A stretch of DNA of 37,589 bases from Syntrophaceae bacterium (GCA_003139775.1 PLGI01000189.1:1-37589), one strand, 5' to 3'. Positions 1 to 8,480 are shown, numbered from the stretch's first letter. The notes: generated by a model from the letters alone, not told the origin. Made by a program: numbers and translations.

Positions 1-312
1 TCCTAGGAACCCAGACCACCTGTTAGACCAGGTATCTTTAAGATTTTCCCAATTATTTTTTAACTCATTAATTTGTTTTTTTAAATATACTGCATAATCA
101 TCAGCGTCTTTCTGATTTACAAAAGGGAATAAAGGATACTGACCAGCTTCATTTATGGGTATAGGAAAATATCTTCCGTCCTTATACCGAATAGACAATG
201 TTGGCATTCCAAATTTACTCGCTTTCTTTTGATCATCTTCTGAAAATTCTTTTAACATGACCTTAACAAAATAATTGCCTTGAGTTAGCTCCTGTGAAAT
301 CAAAAATTTCAT
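1..312 (-). CDS. Hypothetical protein, 3' end outside the window
   Basis: The reverse strand reads open from an ATG at 310-312 to the window edge, giving 104 codons without a stop. It begins MKFLISQELTQGNYFVKVML and continues with a mixed polar sequence that ends in a tryptophan-rich stretch (NNWENLKDTWSNRWSGF). An AGGTGA Shine-Dalgarno sits about 7 bases before the ATG, and a good promoter lies 60-90 bases upstream. I see no signal peptide, membrane segment or motif I recognise. The codon pattern and upstream signals suggest a real gene, but its function is unknown and its C-terminus is not in view. Confidence 0.6.
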   Translation of the reverse strand, partial: MKFLISQELTQGNYFVKVMLKEFSEDDQKKASKFGMPTLSIRYKDGRYFPIPINEAGQYPLFPFVNQKDADDYAVYLKKQINELKNNWENLKDTWSNRWSGFLG

Positions 313-371
313 GTTCAATTCACCTGATATATTATTTAAAAAACATTATTATTAATTTCCGTTTATAAACT

Positions 372-399
372 ATTATAATTAATTAAAATAAATATTCAA
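372..399 (-). promoter_or_regulatory. Sigma70-type promoter for the partial gene at 1-312
   Basis: On the minus strand there is TTGAAT (394-399), a 16-base spacer and a perfect TATAAT (372-377). The predicted transcript would start near 365 and have a leader of about 50 bases before the ATG at 312. The surroundings are very AT-rich, so a chance match is possible. Confidence 0.5.
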
Positions 400-514
400 G
401 AATATTTTTTACTTGTACTCTTATTTAACTTTTTTCAGTAAATAAGGATTACTCTTTGAAATAGAGTATAATCTTCAAAATTGTTGGATGCTTTGTTAGA
501 AGAAGAAAGAAATA

Positions 515-1762
515 TCACAATAAAACCTCCTTCATCCAATCCTTCCCACCCAGAATTCTTGCAACCAGTATGCTTGCCACATTATCACCAACGGCGTTTA
601 CCATCGTCGCGGGAGCGTCAACCAGAGTGCCGATTACCGTGATCAATGGAAATGCTTCAGGCGGAAAGCCGTAAAGAGAGATAATCAGCAGTTCACCTAT
701 TGTGCCGCCGCCCGGTATTCCGCTTACGACCATTCCCGTCAGCATGCCGATTCCGATTGCCGTAAATATGGTACTGGCACCGGAAAAATCCATATGGAAT
801 ATACCAAAAAGAAAAGCTATTTTTAAGACGGCGGCCAGGCACGATCCCTCCATGTGCAGGGTTGCGCCAACGGGAATGACAATCTCACTGATTTCCCGGG
901 GAACACCCATTTTATCAGCGGCGTCGAGGTTGGATGGTATTGTGACCATGCTGCTTCCCGTTGCCAGAGCGGTGACGGATGGAGGGATGATGTATTTCCA
1001 GAATGCCTTCACGCCCGGCCCTTTTGCCGCTATGTATACATAAAGTGTAAAGGCCACAAAAAAGTATAAGATGGCAAGAGGGAAATACAGGATGATAACC
1101 CTGGCATAGGAACCGAGCAGTTCCGTGCCGAAAGATCCTGTAATGTATGCAAAATACGCGCATAAACCGATCGGCGCATAGAGCATGATATAACCGATAA
1201 CCTTCATCATAACTTCGGTGCCCGCGCTCAGGAAATCAGCGAAAGCCTTTCCTTTTTTGCCCGCGGAGGATGCGCCCAGGCCGGTGAGAATGGCGAAAAT
1301 AATCAGCGCCAGCATATTATTCTTGCTCATGATGTCGCGGAAGTCTGATACGGTCAGCGCCTTCGCAATTTGTTCGGCGGTGTTGAAATGCTCAATCTTC
1401 AGGTATGAGCCTAAGTTGATATTTATGCCTAGCGCGGGAGGATATATCTTGACGCCGATCATCATAACGCAAGCGGCAATGAAACCGGCGACGGTAAAGA
1501 CGACGATCATGGCTGTCAATATTTTTCCCAGGCGCTTCAGGTCGGACATTCCGGCGACTGCTGATGAAATGGAGAAAAAAACCAGCGGGATGACGATTGT
1601 AAAAAGAAGATTGAGAAATATATCTCCGAGTGGTTTGAGAACGGCGGCATCTTTTTTGAAGATGATTCCAAGAACAGAGCCGATAATGATGGATATAATC
1701 AAAATGAATGAGAAGCCGTAGGATTTGAAGAAAGCCGGTAATTTAATTTTCATATTTTTCAC
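515..1762 (-). CDS. Sodium:amino-acid symporter, DAACS (GltP/SstT) family
   Basis: A 415-residue polytopic inner-membrane protein of the dicarboxylate/amino acid:cation symporter family. The family landmarks are present: the serine-rich hairpin motif ATGSSMVTIP (267-276), HMEGS (303-307) where the family has NMDGT, IPGGGT (349-354), and the last-helix motif DAPATMVNAVGD (382-393). In GltPh-type carriers this last motif reads D-x-x-R-T-M-x-N-x-x-G-D. The arginine that binds the substrate side-chain carboxylate is alanine here (A385), which argues for a neutral amino acid as substrate (inference). The GTG start overlaps the stop of the upstream dipeptidase gene by 4 bases. An ATG three codons later (1753), with GAGTG before it, is an alternative start. 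It is the last gene of a minus-strand operon. Confidence 0.88.
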   Translation of the reverse strand: MKNMKIKLPAFFKSYGFSFILIISIIIGSVLGIIFKKDAAVLKPLGDIFLNLLFTIVIPLVFFSISSAVAGMSDLKRLGKILTAMIVVFTVAGFIAACVMMIGVKIYPPALGININLGSYLKIEHFNTAEQIAKALTVSDFRDIMSKNNMLALIIFAILTGLGASSAGKKGKAFADFLSAGTEVMMKVIGYIMLYAPIGLCAYFAYITGSFGTELLGSYARVIILYFPLAILYFFVAFTLYVYIAAKGPGVKAFWKYIIPPSVTALATGSSMVTIPSNLDAADKMGVPREISEIVIPVGATLHMEGSCLAAVLKIAFLFGIFHMDFSGASTIFTAIGIGMLTGMVVSGIPGGGTIGELLIISLYGFPPEAFPLITVIGTLVDAPATMVNAVGDNVASILVARILGGKDWMKEVLL

Positions 1763-2532
1763 TCAATCACAAAATCAAAATAAGTGTCGGGAAAAGGTTC
1801 GTTTTTCAGAGTGAAGTGCCACCACTCCTTATCATAATTTCTGAATCCGTGCTTTTCCATGAGCGATTTGAGAAGAAGCCGGTTGATTTTCTGCTGCCGG
1901 CCGATGTTTGTGTTTGCCGTATGCGACAGTTCATCAAAACAATCAAATCCGGTTCCCATGTCAATGCTGTTATCTGGGAAGCGTTTTGCCGCAGGTAGGT
2001 AACATTCGTAAAGTTTCTGTCCCGGCGAATATTGTGGCTGTATGGGGACAGGCGAGGGGACAATGGTCAGATCAACAGTACTGCCACGGCTATGGCCTGA
2101 CTTGCTGTCGATATAACCGTCTTTAAACAGATTTCTTTTATCCACAGTCGGATAGAATTCTTTTTTTGTTTTGGTATTTTCAATTTCTGTTGCCCAGCGG
2201 ACAAAATGATTAACCGCCCTTTGAGGCCGGTAGCAATCATAAATTTTCAGCGATAGCGAATAGGGTTCCAGGTCTTTCTGCACGTGAGACAGAGCTTCCG
2301 CAGCTTCTTTGGTTAGAAAACATTTAGGCGCCAGATAGCCATCAACTTTTTCCCCGACAAAGTTGTGCGGACTATAATAACGAATATCCAGAGCAATATC
2401 GGGAATAACTTTTTGTATATCGACAAAACTTCCCGGGATCTCATCGGAGGAATAAGATATTCCAACGAATGATGGAACACACAGGCATATAAAAAGAAAA
2501 AACGATATAAGTAAAAATTTTGATTTCAGCAA
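1759..2532 (-). CDS. D-alanyl-D-alanine dipeptidase, VanX/DdpX type (peptidase M15D)
   Basis: Zinc dipeptidase that hydrolyses D-Ala-D-Ala. It has 257 residues and starts with a hydrophobic signal peptide (about 1-28), so it should act in the periplasm. The M15D residues are all visible: the catalytic-site arginine in CYRP (R102), zinc ligands H147 and D154 in GHSRGSTVD, catalytic E236 and zinc ligand H239 in EWWH. The MGTGFDCFDELSHT segment is also typical of VanX. The stop overlaps the symporter start (4 bases), and the transpeptidase-like gene ends 14 bases upstream, so all three are probably co-transcribed. No vanA/vanH/vanS/vanR gene is nearby, so peptidoglycan D-Ala recycling is likelier than glycopeptide resistance. 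Confidence 0.9.
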   Translation of the reverse strand: MLKSKFLLISFFLFICLCVPSFVGISYSSDEIPGSFVDIQKVIPDIALDIRYYSPHNFVGEKVDGYLAPKCFLTKEAAEALSHVQKDLEPYSLSLKIYDCYRPQRAVNHFVRWATEIENTKTKKEFYPTVDKRNLFKDGYIDSKSGHSRGSTVDLTIVPSPVPIQPQYSPGQKLYECYLPAAKRFPDNSIDMGTGFDCFDELSHTANTNIGRQQKINRLLLKSLMEKHGFRNYDKEWWHFTLKNEPFPDTYFDFVIE

Positions 2533-2546
2533 AGTAAACCTCCCGT

Positions 2547-3257
2547 TTAGTTTTCCATGCCCATAATAATAACAGGCGAAGCTTGTGGATCAAGCCATTC
2601 GATAATTTTGATAATGTTTTCTTCGGAAACCGCTACGCAACCCGCTGTAGGTATGCCTTTTCCTTTCCAGATATGTAGAAAGATGGCGCTGCCGTTTCCC
2701 ATGATTACGGGATCGGTATTATATTCGATGACGACACCGTATTTATACAGATTATCGTCGCGTTTCATTAGCTCGTATGAAGCCGCGCGCGTTTCGGATT
2801 TTTTTACCCAGCGATTGTAATCGTCGGAGTTGGAATCGTCAACCCATATGTCATCCGGCATAGCTTGACGATAAGGCATTTTTGTTCCTATGGTTGCATC
2901 GTAACCGAATGTTAATTTAAGAGGGTAGATGCCGGAAGGTGTTTTCCCATCGCCTTCTTTTTTTTCTCCTTCCTCAGCAAAGCCGTTTATTCCGATTACT
3001 GCATTGAAAGGTTCGAAAGCCATTTGCCAGTTATCGCCACGCTTTTCCATTGCGTAAACATTTGTTTTAGTGGGGAAAAATGAACTATTGTCTATGACCA
3101 AAAGAATTTGAGCGGATTCACCGATTTTGTTTTCCTGAGATGCCGTGAATATTTTCATATCTAATTTAGATATCGCCGGAATAAAGACACATGCCGACAC
3201 TGAGAAAAGAGTCAGCAAAATTGCTAACAACATGATAATTATGAAAGTATTCTTCAT
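2547..3257 (-). CDS. L,D-transpeptidase (YkuD-fold) family lipoprotein
   Basis: The C-terminal half has the YkuD pattern: GDGKTPSGIYPL, then FLHIWKGKGIPTAGCV, giving the catalytic His (H195) and Cys (C207). The motif reads TAGC rather than the classical HGC, as I recall for the ErfK/YbiS-like group. I chose the ATG at 3257 because it opens a textbook lipoprotein signal: a hydrophobic run, then VSAC with the lipidated Cys at residue 23. The frame also stays open upstream to an ATG at 3383, which would add 42 residues with no export signal. Neither start has a strong ribosome binding site. The protein should be anchored in the envelope, where such enzymes make 3-3 or lipoprotein crosslinks and release terminal D-Ala. 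It is the first gene of the operon with the D-Ala-D-Ala dipeptidase and symporter. Confidence 0.8.
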   Translation of the reverse strand: MKNTFIIIMLLAILLTLFSVSACVFIPAISKLDMKIFTASQENKIGESAQILLVIDNSSFFPTKTNVYAMEKRGDNWQMAFEPFNAVIGINGFAEEGEKKEGDGKTPSGIYPLKLTFGYDATIGTKMPYRQAMPDDIWVDDSNSDDYNRWVKKSETRAASYELMKRDDNLYKYGVVIEYNTDPVIMGNGSAIFLHIWKGKGIPTAGCVAVSEENIIKIIEWLDPQASPVIIMGMEN

Positions 3258-3406
3258 CTTCGCAATAAGATTCAATTCTTTTTTTGTCTTTAGGCAAACA
3301 CAATAATGTTTTTTGCAGCTCAAGTCAACAAGTCCATTATAACTAAGCCAGTGATCAGATTTGTACTTAATATTATTATTCATTTAAGTCATTAGATGGC
3401 TTAAAT

Positions 3407-3436
3407 ATAATAAATTTAAGGTATAACTTGGGTCAA
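3407..3436 (-). promoter_or_regulatory. Promoter of the transpeptidase/dipeptidase/symporter operon
   Basis: The minus strand carries TTGACC (3431-3436), an 18-base spacer and TATTAT (3407-3412), each hexamer one base off consensus. Transcription would begin near 3400, upstream of both candidate starts of the first gene. An 8+8 base inverted repeat overlaps the -35 box. Confidence 0.55.
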
Positions 3437-3441
3437 GTTAT
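3423..3441. promoter_or_regulatory. Operator-like inverted repeat over the -35 box
   Basis: ATAACTTG and CAAGTTAT form a perfect 8-base dyad around GGT. It covers the -35 hexamer of the minus-strand operon promoter and lies between divergent genes, the usual place for a repressor site. No regulator gene is adjacent in this window. Confidence 0.45.
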
Positions 3442-3488
3442 TCTTGACTTTGATTCTTTTTTTGTGGTAGTTACCGAACACCTTTAAT

Positions 3489-3494
3489 TATAAT
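3489..3494 (+). promoter_or_regulatory. Possible -10 box for the M23 peptidase gene
   Basis: A perfect TATAAT lies 35 bases before the ATG of the M23 peptidase gene. No good -35 box is found 16-18 bases upstream, so this is only a weak assignment. Confidence 0.3.
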
Positions 3495-3528
3495 ACTTGC
3501 GAATCTCATTTAAATCTCAAGGAAAAGA

Positions 3529-4443
3529 ATGTCTGATAATTTATTTACATTAATGATTATTCCCAGCCGAAAAAGTGGCGTAAAAAAGATATCTGTTCCC
3601 AGAGTTTTAGTTCGTAATCTTTTTATTGCTTTTGTTTTGGTAATTTTCGTAACCCTTTACATCGTTTATGATTACGCGAGCATTAAAAGAGACAGGGCCG
3701 AGTTGGCAAGACTTAGAGCACAAACTAAAGAACAATCTCAGCAATTTCGGGATCTGGCCATGAAAATAGATGGTTTTGCCGATCGGATGGAAGAGCTTCG
3801 GCAATTCGATAAAAAAATTAGAATTTTGTCTGCAGATCAAACCATCCGGGATAGAAAACTACCCTTAGGTATTGGCGGATCTGATAAGGAAACGAGAGTT
3901 AAAGAATTATTAGATCAAGATCAACAAAAGTTAATTACTGGAATTCGTGAAGAAATTGCGAAATTAAATGAAGATGCCAATGACCGGGAAAAGAGCTTTA
4001 ACGAATTATTAAATTTTTTACATGAACAAAAGTCTATCCTTGCCGCTACACCTTCTATCTGGCCGGTTAAAGGATGGGTAACATCGGAATTCGGGGTAAG
4101 AGAATCGCCTTTCAGAACAGGTGTTGAATTTCATAAAGGGTTGGATATATCAACCAGATTTGGCAAGGAAGTAGTTGCGCCGGCAGATGGACTTGTAATT
4201 GTGAGTGCATATGATCAGCAGGATGGTAATTTTGTAAAAATCGATCATGGCCGTGGCTTGGCTACTGGTTTTGCCCATTTGTCCAGGATGGCTGTAAAGC
4301 AAGGCATGAGCGTTAAAAGGGGTGACATAATCGGCTATGTTGGCGATACCGGTCGCAGCACAGGTCCGCATCTCCACTATGCTGTTTTTGTCAACAATGT
4401 TCCGGTCAATCCCAGAAAGTACTTGAAAAATATATTCGGCTGA
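3529..4443 (+). CDS. M23 family metallopeptidase (LytM/NlpD type), membrane-anchored
   Basis: Peptidoglycan endopeptidase of 304 residues. It has a short basic N-terminus, one membrane helix (about 26-48), a charged coiled-coil stretch (about 52-170) and a C-terminal M23 domain. All zinc and catalytic residues are present: H202 and D206 in HKGLD, H250, and H281/H283 in HLHY, so it should be an active enzyme rather than a degenerate activator. The domain order with a coiled coil resembles periplasmic division or elongation hydrolases. An AAGGAAA ribosome binding site precedes the ATG. A terminator lies between this gene and secA, so the two may be only partly co-transcribed. Confidence 0.9.
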   Translation: MSDNLFTLMIIPSRKSGVKKISVPRVLVRNLFIAFVLVIFVTLYIVYDYASIKRDRAELARLRAQTKEQSQQFRDLAMKIDGFADRMEELRQFDKKIRILSADQTIRDRKLPLGIGGSDKETRVKELLDQDQQKLITGIREEIAKLNEDANDREKSFNELLNFLHEQKSILAATPSIWPVKGWVTSEFGVRESPFRTGVEFHKGLDISTRFGKEVVAPADGLVIVSAYDQQDGNFVKIDHGRGLATGFAHLSRMAVKQGMSVKRGDIIGYVGDTGRSTGPHLHYAVFVNNVPVNPRKYLKNIFG

Positions 4444-4473
4444 TCGTGGGTGCAAATCGCAATACTAGTTCTA

Positions 4474-4569
4474 ATGGCGAAGTTAAGGAGAAAAATTTTA
4501 AAAATATTTTCCTTACCGGAAAATTTCACCTCAGGGCGTGAGCTTTTATTATCGATAAAAATTATTTAA
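4474..4569 (+). CDS. Possible 31-residue leader ORF upstream of secA
   Basis: An ATG at 4474 opens 31 codons ending TAA at 4567-4569, five bases before the terminator hairpin and 45 bases before secA. The product is basic and amphipathic at its N-terminus (MAKLRRKILKIFSLP) and ends LLLSIKII. No Shine-Dalgarno precedes the ATG, and an ORF of this size can arise by chance in AT-rich DNA. I list it because of its position in the secA leader, where other bacteria (E. coli SecM, Vibrio VemP) use short peptides as secretion sensors. It does not resemble those peptides in sequence and has no clear export signal. Confidence 0.2.
   Translation: MAKLRRKILKIFSLPENFTSGRELLLSIKII
4525..4552 (+). promoter_or_regulatory. 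Possible secA promoter
   Basis: TTCACC (4525-4530), a 16-base spacer and TATTAT (4547-4552, one base off consensus). Transcription would start around 4559, just before the hairpin at 4575-4590. This is a weak to moderate match. Confidence 0.35.
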
Positions 4570-4574
4570 ATCCG

Positions 4575-4599
4575 CCGGTAAATTTACCGGTTTTTTTTT
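4575..4599 (+). terminator. Rho-independent terminator or attenuator before secA
   Basis: A perfect palindrome CCGGTAAATTTACCGG (4575-4590) is followed directly by nine T. It lies between the M23 peptidase gene and secA, with the secA ribosome binding site (AAAGG) starting at the end of the T run. An extra copy of its 3' arm, TTACCGG at 4513-4519, could pair with CCGGTAA (4575-4581) as an antiterminator. Confidence 0.8.
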
Positions 4600-4614
4600 A
4601 AAGGTAATTAATCA

Positions 4615-7137
4615 ATGTTGAGTAATCTACTGAAAAAAATTGTGGGAACAAAAAATGACAGGGAATTAAAGCGATTGTCATTGCTTTTAAATGAAATCAG
4701 TAATTTTGAACCGGCGATGATGTCGTTAACAGATGAAGAATTGCGGGTGAAAACTCCCTATTTTAGGGAAAAATTAAAAAATGGTCTTACTATTGATGAT
4801 ATTCTAAGCGAAGCTTTTGCCGTAGCACGGGAAGCTTCCCGCCGTACTTTGTTAATGCGCCCCTTTGATGTCCAAGTAATCGGCGGAATTGTTTTGCATG
4901 AAGGCAAGATTGCTGAAATGAAAACAGGTGAAGGAAAAACACTGGCCGCGACCATGCCGCTATATCTTAATGCTTTAGAAGAAAAAGGCTGCCATGTTGT
5001 TACTGTAAATGATTATCTGGCCAAAAGAGATTCTGAATGGATGGGGCCGATTTATAACTTTTTGGGTTTAAGTGTGGGTGTTGTTATACATGGTATGGAT
5101 GATCCGGAAAGAAGAGATGCATACCATGCCGATATAACTTACGGAACTAATAATGAATTTGGTTTTGATTATCTTCGTGACAATATGAAGTTTAATCTGG
5201 ATGATTACGTTCAGCGTGAGTTCAATTATGCCATAGTTGACGAAGTGGATAGCATTTTGATTGATGAAGCCCGGACTCCGTTGATTATTTCCGGTCCATC
5301 CGAGGAATCGACGGATAAGTACTATAAGATAAATCAAATAATTCCAAGATTAAAGAGAGAAAGCGATTATTCAATAGACGAAAAAAGCCGCACGGTTGTT
5401 CTCACGGAAGAAGGGGTTGCGCATGTAGAGGGATATTTAAATGTGCAAAATCTTTATGAACCGCGAAATATAGAAATAGTTCATCACGTCAATCAAGCTC
5501 TTCGTGCCCATACTTTGTTCAAGCGGGATGTAGATTATCTTGTTAAAGATGGAGAGGTTATTATCGTCGACGAGTTCACCGGAAGGGTAATGCCAGGCCG
5601 GCGTTATAGTGACGGTCTTCATCAGGCACTGGAAGCGAAGGAAAAAGTAAAAATTGAAAGAGAAAATCAAACGCTGGCTTCAATCACATTTCAGAATTAT
5701 TTCAGAATGTACAAGAAACTGGCCGGCATGACTGGGACAGCCGATACGGAAGCTGCTGAATTCAAGAAAATTTACAATCTCGATGTTCTTGTTGTCCCGA
5801 CCAACATGCCGATGATTCGCGAAGACCACAACGACTTAATCTATAAAACCGAGAAGGAAAAGATCAATGCTGTAATTAAGGAAGTTAAATCTTTAAATAA
5901 AGAAAAACGGCCGGTTTTGATAGGAACTATTTCTATTGAGAAATCAGAGTCCTTAAGTACCCATCTCACTCGTTCCGGTGTAAAGCATCATGTTCTCAAT
6001 GCCAAGAATCATGAACGGGAAGCGGAAATAGTTGCTCAGGCAGGTCAACCGGGGATGGTTACAATATCCACCAACATGGCTGGCCGTGGTACGGATATTC
6101 GTCTGGGAGAAGGGGTTGCCGATTTGGGAGGCTTGCATATTTTAGGCACCGAACGTCATGAAAGCCGTCGTATCGACAATCAGTTACGAGGGCGGTCCGG
6201 CCGGCAAGGCGATGCTGGATCCTCCCGCTTTTATCTTTCTCTGGAAGATGACTTACTGCGTATATTCGGCGCCGATAAAATATCGGGAATTATGGACAGG
6301 CTCGGTATAGAAGAAGATCAGCCTATCGAACATAAGTATATTTCTCGAGCTATAGAAAATGCCCAAAAACGCGTTGAAGGACAAAATTTTGATATTCGTA
6401 AGCATCTATTAGATTACGATGACGTAATGAACAGACAACGGAAAGTAATATATGAACAACGAAAAAAAGTTTTACGTGGTGATAACTTATGGACAGATAT
6501 TGAAGAAATGGTTGATGAAATTGTTGATGATCTTTTATCCACATATATTCCTGAAAAAGGGCATAGCGAAGACCTGAATCTTAAAGGGCTTGACGATGCC
6601 TTATTGAAGCAGTTCAATTTAAAACTTAATTTAGCTAATTCAAATGAAATTACTTTTGATCAATCATCCATCAGTGAATTAATAATTCAAAATGTCCAAA
6701 AACTTCTTCACGATAAAGAAAATGAATTTGGCAAAGAGCTCATGGATTACTTAATGAAAGTGATCATGTTACAGGCAATAGATACACAATGGAAAGAACA
6801 TTTACTAGCCATGGATCATTTGAGGGAAGGGATTGGTTTACGAGGCTATGGCCAAAAGGATCCCGTGAGGGAATATCAGCGTGAAGGCTACGAAATGTTT
6901 ATGGAAATGATTTTCCGTATTAAAATGGATGTGTTGGAAAAATTATGCCTGGTTAAAATACAAAGGGAAGAAGAAGTAGAAGAAATACGGCAGAAACAAA
7001 AACAAGATTATATTATGAGCCGCGGAGAAGATGTGCCAGAAACGAAAACAATCAAGCATGAAGGCGACAAGATCGGACGGAATGATCCATGTCCCTGCGG
7101 CAGCGGCAAGAAATATAAAAAATGTTGCGGTGCTTAA
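4615..7137 (+). CDS. secA: Protein translocase subunit SecA
   Basis: ATPase motor that drives preproteins through SecYEG at the inner membrane. It is full length at 840 residues. Visible features are Walker A MKTGEGKT (102-109), the DEAD-like Walker B around [12 protein letters not shown] (209-220), the second RecA domain with [10 protein letters not shown] and the [11 protein letters not shown] arginine-finger region, and the helical scaffold region. It ends with the zinc/SecB-binding motif [14 protein letters not shown] (C826, C828, C837, C838). The start is the usual one for the family, and an AAAGG lies about 11 bases upstream. argJ follows 21 bases later, suggesting one transcript. The upstream leader has a terminator-like hairpin that could regulate expression. 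Confidence 0.98.
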   Translation: MLSNLLKKIVGTKNDRELKRLSLLLNEISNFEPAMMSLTDEELRVKTPYFREKLKNGLTIDDILSEAFAVAREASRRTLLMRPFDVQVIGGIVLHEGKIAEMKTGEGKTLAATMPLYLNALEEKGCHVVTVNDYLAKRDSEWMGPIYNFLGLSVGVVIHGMDDPERRDAYHADITYGTNNEFGFDYLRDNMKFNLDDYVQREFNYAIVDEVDSILIDEARTPLIISGPSEESTDKYYKINQIIPRLKRESDYSIDEKSRTVVLTEEGVAHVEGYLNVQNLYEPRNIEIVHHVNQALRAHTLFKRDVDYLVKDGEVIIVDEFTGRVMPGRRYSDGLHQALEAKEKVKIERENQTLASITFQNYFRMYKKLAGMTGTADTEAAEFKKIYNLDVLVVPTNMPMIREDHNDLIYKTEKEKINAVIKEVKSLNKEKRPVLIGTISIEKSESLSTHLTRSGVKHHVLNAKNHEREAEIVAQAGQPGMVTISTNMAGRGTDIRLGEGVADLGGLHILGTERHESRRIDNQLRGRSGRQGDAGSSRFYLSLEDDLLRIFGADKISGIMDRLGIEEDQPIEHKYISRAIENAQKRVEGQNFDIRKHLLDYDDVMNRQRKVIYEQRKKVLRGDNLWTDIEEMVDEIVDDLLSTYIPEKGHSEDLNLKGLDDALLKQFNLKLNLANSNEITFDQSSISELIIQNVQKLLHDKENEFGKELMDYLMKVIMLQAIDTQWKEHLLAMDHLREGIGLRGYGQKDPVREYQREGYEMFMEMIFRIKMDVLEKLCLVKIQREEEVEEIRQKQKQDYIMSRGEDVPETKTIKHEGDKIGRNDPCPCGSGKKYKKCCGA

Positions 7138-7158
7138 ATTTAAAGAGGAGTTAGTTTC

Positions 7159-8358
7159 ATGGTTAAAAGCACAACAAAAATTAGCGTACCTGGTTTTTTG
7201 GCCAACGGAATTTCCGTTGGAATTAAGGGATCTGATCAAAAAGACCTGGCCTTGATTTATTCGACCATACCGGCAAAAGTAGCAGCAGTATTTACTAAGA
7301 ATACTTTCAAAGCTGCACCGTTATTGATTGATGAAGAACGTGTTAAAAAAGGGATGGCCCAAGCTATCATTACCAACAGTGGATGTGCTAATGCGGCAAC
7401 CGGAAAAGAAGGTTACCGCGACGCGTTAGCTGTTTCAGCGGCTCTGTCTAAAGAAATGAAAATAAAAGATGAACTTGTATTGGTGAGTTCGACAGGAGTT
7501 ATTGGAAAGAGACTTCCCTTAAAAAAGATAGAAATCGGCATAGGTAACTTGGTTAAAGGATTAAATGAGAACGGTATTGAAGATGCGGAAATGGCGATGA
7601 TGACGACGGATAAATATCCCAAGATTGCTATACGCAAAGGTGTGGTCGGCGCAAAAGATATTACCATTTGCGGTATAGCCAAAGGCGCCGGTATGATTGA
7701 ACCCAATATGGCCACCTTGCTGACTTATGTAATGACCGACGCTTTAATTGATTCGAAAGCTCTGAGCACAGTGTTTCATCAGGTAATTAATTCTACTTTC
7801 AATTCCATCAGTGTTGATGGTTGTATGAGCACTAATGATATGGCGATTATTTTAGCCAACGGTTTAGCCGGTAACAATCCATTGGAAAAGGCGCAAGCAC
7901 GTTTGCAGCGTTTTCGTGATATGCTGTCTGATGTTTTAACGGAACTTTGCCATGCAGTTGTTAAAGATGGCGAAGGGGCGACAAAATTTATTTCCATCAT
8001 GGTGGAAGGCGCGAAATCTAAGTCAGATGCACGGTGTGCCGCTTATGCTATTGCCAACTCCAATTTAGTCAAAACGGCGTTTTTTGGAGAAGACCCTAAT
8101 TGGGGAAGAATAATTGCCGCCCTTGGTTCTTCAGGAATACCTATGGAGAAAGAAAAAATCAGCTTATCAATAGGAAATATGTTAGTATTTTACCAAAATT
8201 CACCAGTCAATATTAATTTAAGTAAATTGAAAGAAATGTTTCAAAAAGACCGGATCGATGTGCATGTTGAGTTGGGGGGAGGAGATAAATCATATTATGT
8301 CTATACATCTGATCTTTCGTATGATTATGTCAAAATAAATGCTGATTACTCAACTTAA
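7159..8358 (+). CDS. argJ: Bifunctional glutamate N-acetyltransferase / ornithine acetyltransferase ArgJ
   Basis: Enzyme of arginine synthesis in the cytoplasm that recycles the acetyl group from N-acetylornithine to glutamate; bifunctional members also use acetyl-CoA. The protein has 399 residues. The self-cleavage motif is present as MATLLTY, with Thr186 as the N-terminal nucleophile of the beta chain. ITNSGCANAATG, STGVIG and EDPNWGRI are other family signatures. A strong GAGGAG ribosome binding site lies before the ATG. No other arginine gene is in the window. The secA-argJ neighbourhood is, as I recall, common in Deltaproteobacteria. Whether it is mono- or bifunctional cannot be read from the sequence. 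Confidence 0.95.
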   Translation: MVKSTTKISVPGFLANGISVGIKGSDQKDLALIYSTIPAKVAAVFTKNTFKAAPLLIDEERVKKGMAQAIITNSGCANAATGKEGYRDALAVSAALSKEMKIKDELVLVSSTGVIGKRLPLKKIEIGIGNLVKGLNENGIEDAEMAMMTTDKYPKIAIRKGVVGAKDITICGIAKGAGMIEPNMATLLTYVMTDALIDSKALSTVFHQVINSTFNSISVDGCMSTNDMAIILANGLAGNNPLEKAQARLQRFRDMLSDVLTELCHAVVKDGEGATKFISIMVEGAKSKSDARCAAYAIANSNLVKTAFFGEDPNWGRIIAALGSSGIPMEKEKISLSIGNMLVFYQNSPVNINLSKLKEMFQKDRIDVHVELGGGDKSYYVYTSDLSYDYVKINADYST

Positions 8359-8451
8359 TCCCAGATAAAAGATATTAATTTTATCGCCTGAAAACAGTTA
8401 TTTAAACTTGATTATTCCGATTATTTGTGTTAATTGCCGCCAAATTCAAAT

Positions 8452-8480
8452 TTCACACATTTCTGGATTACAGGTATGTT
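8452..8480 (+). promoter_or_regulatory. rpsB: Promoter for the rpsB-tsf-pyrH-frr operon
   Basis: TTCACA (8452-8457), a 17-base spacer and TATGTT (8475-8480) lie in the 187-base gap between argJ and rpsB. The start would be near 8487, leaving about a 59-base leader. The gap also holds GATAAAA...TTTTATC just after argJ, a weak hairpin without a T run. I do not recognise an S2-binding leader structure. Confidence 0.45.

Noticed and set aside
1218-1721. 167-codon plus-strand open frame opposite the symporter gene
   Set aside because: Shadow of the membrane-protein gene; the symporter reading has family motifs and this one has none.
1759-2532. Vancomycin resistance cluster
   Set aside because: Only the VanX-type dipeptidase is present; no VanA/B ligase, VanH dehydrogenase or VanRS pair is near. 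An exported dipeptidase fits peptidoglycan recycling better.
4485-4490. AAGGAG in the secA leader as a ribosome binding site
   Set aside because: No ATG, GTG or TTG follows at a usable distance; it lies inside the possible leader ORF and may only be part of a hairpin arm.
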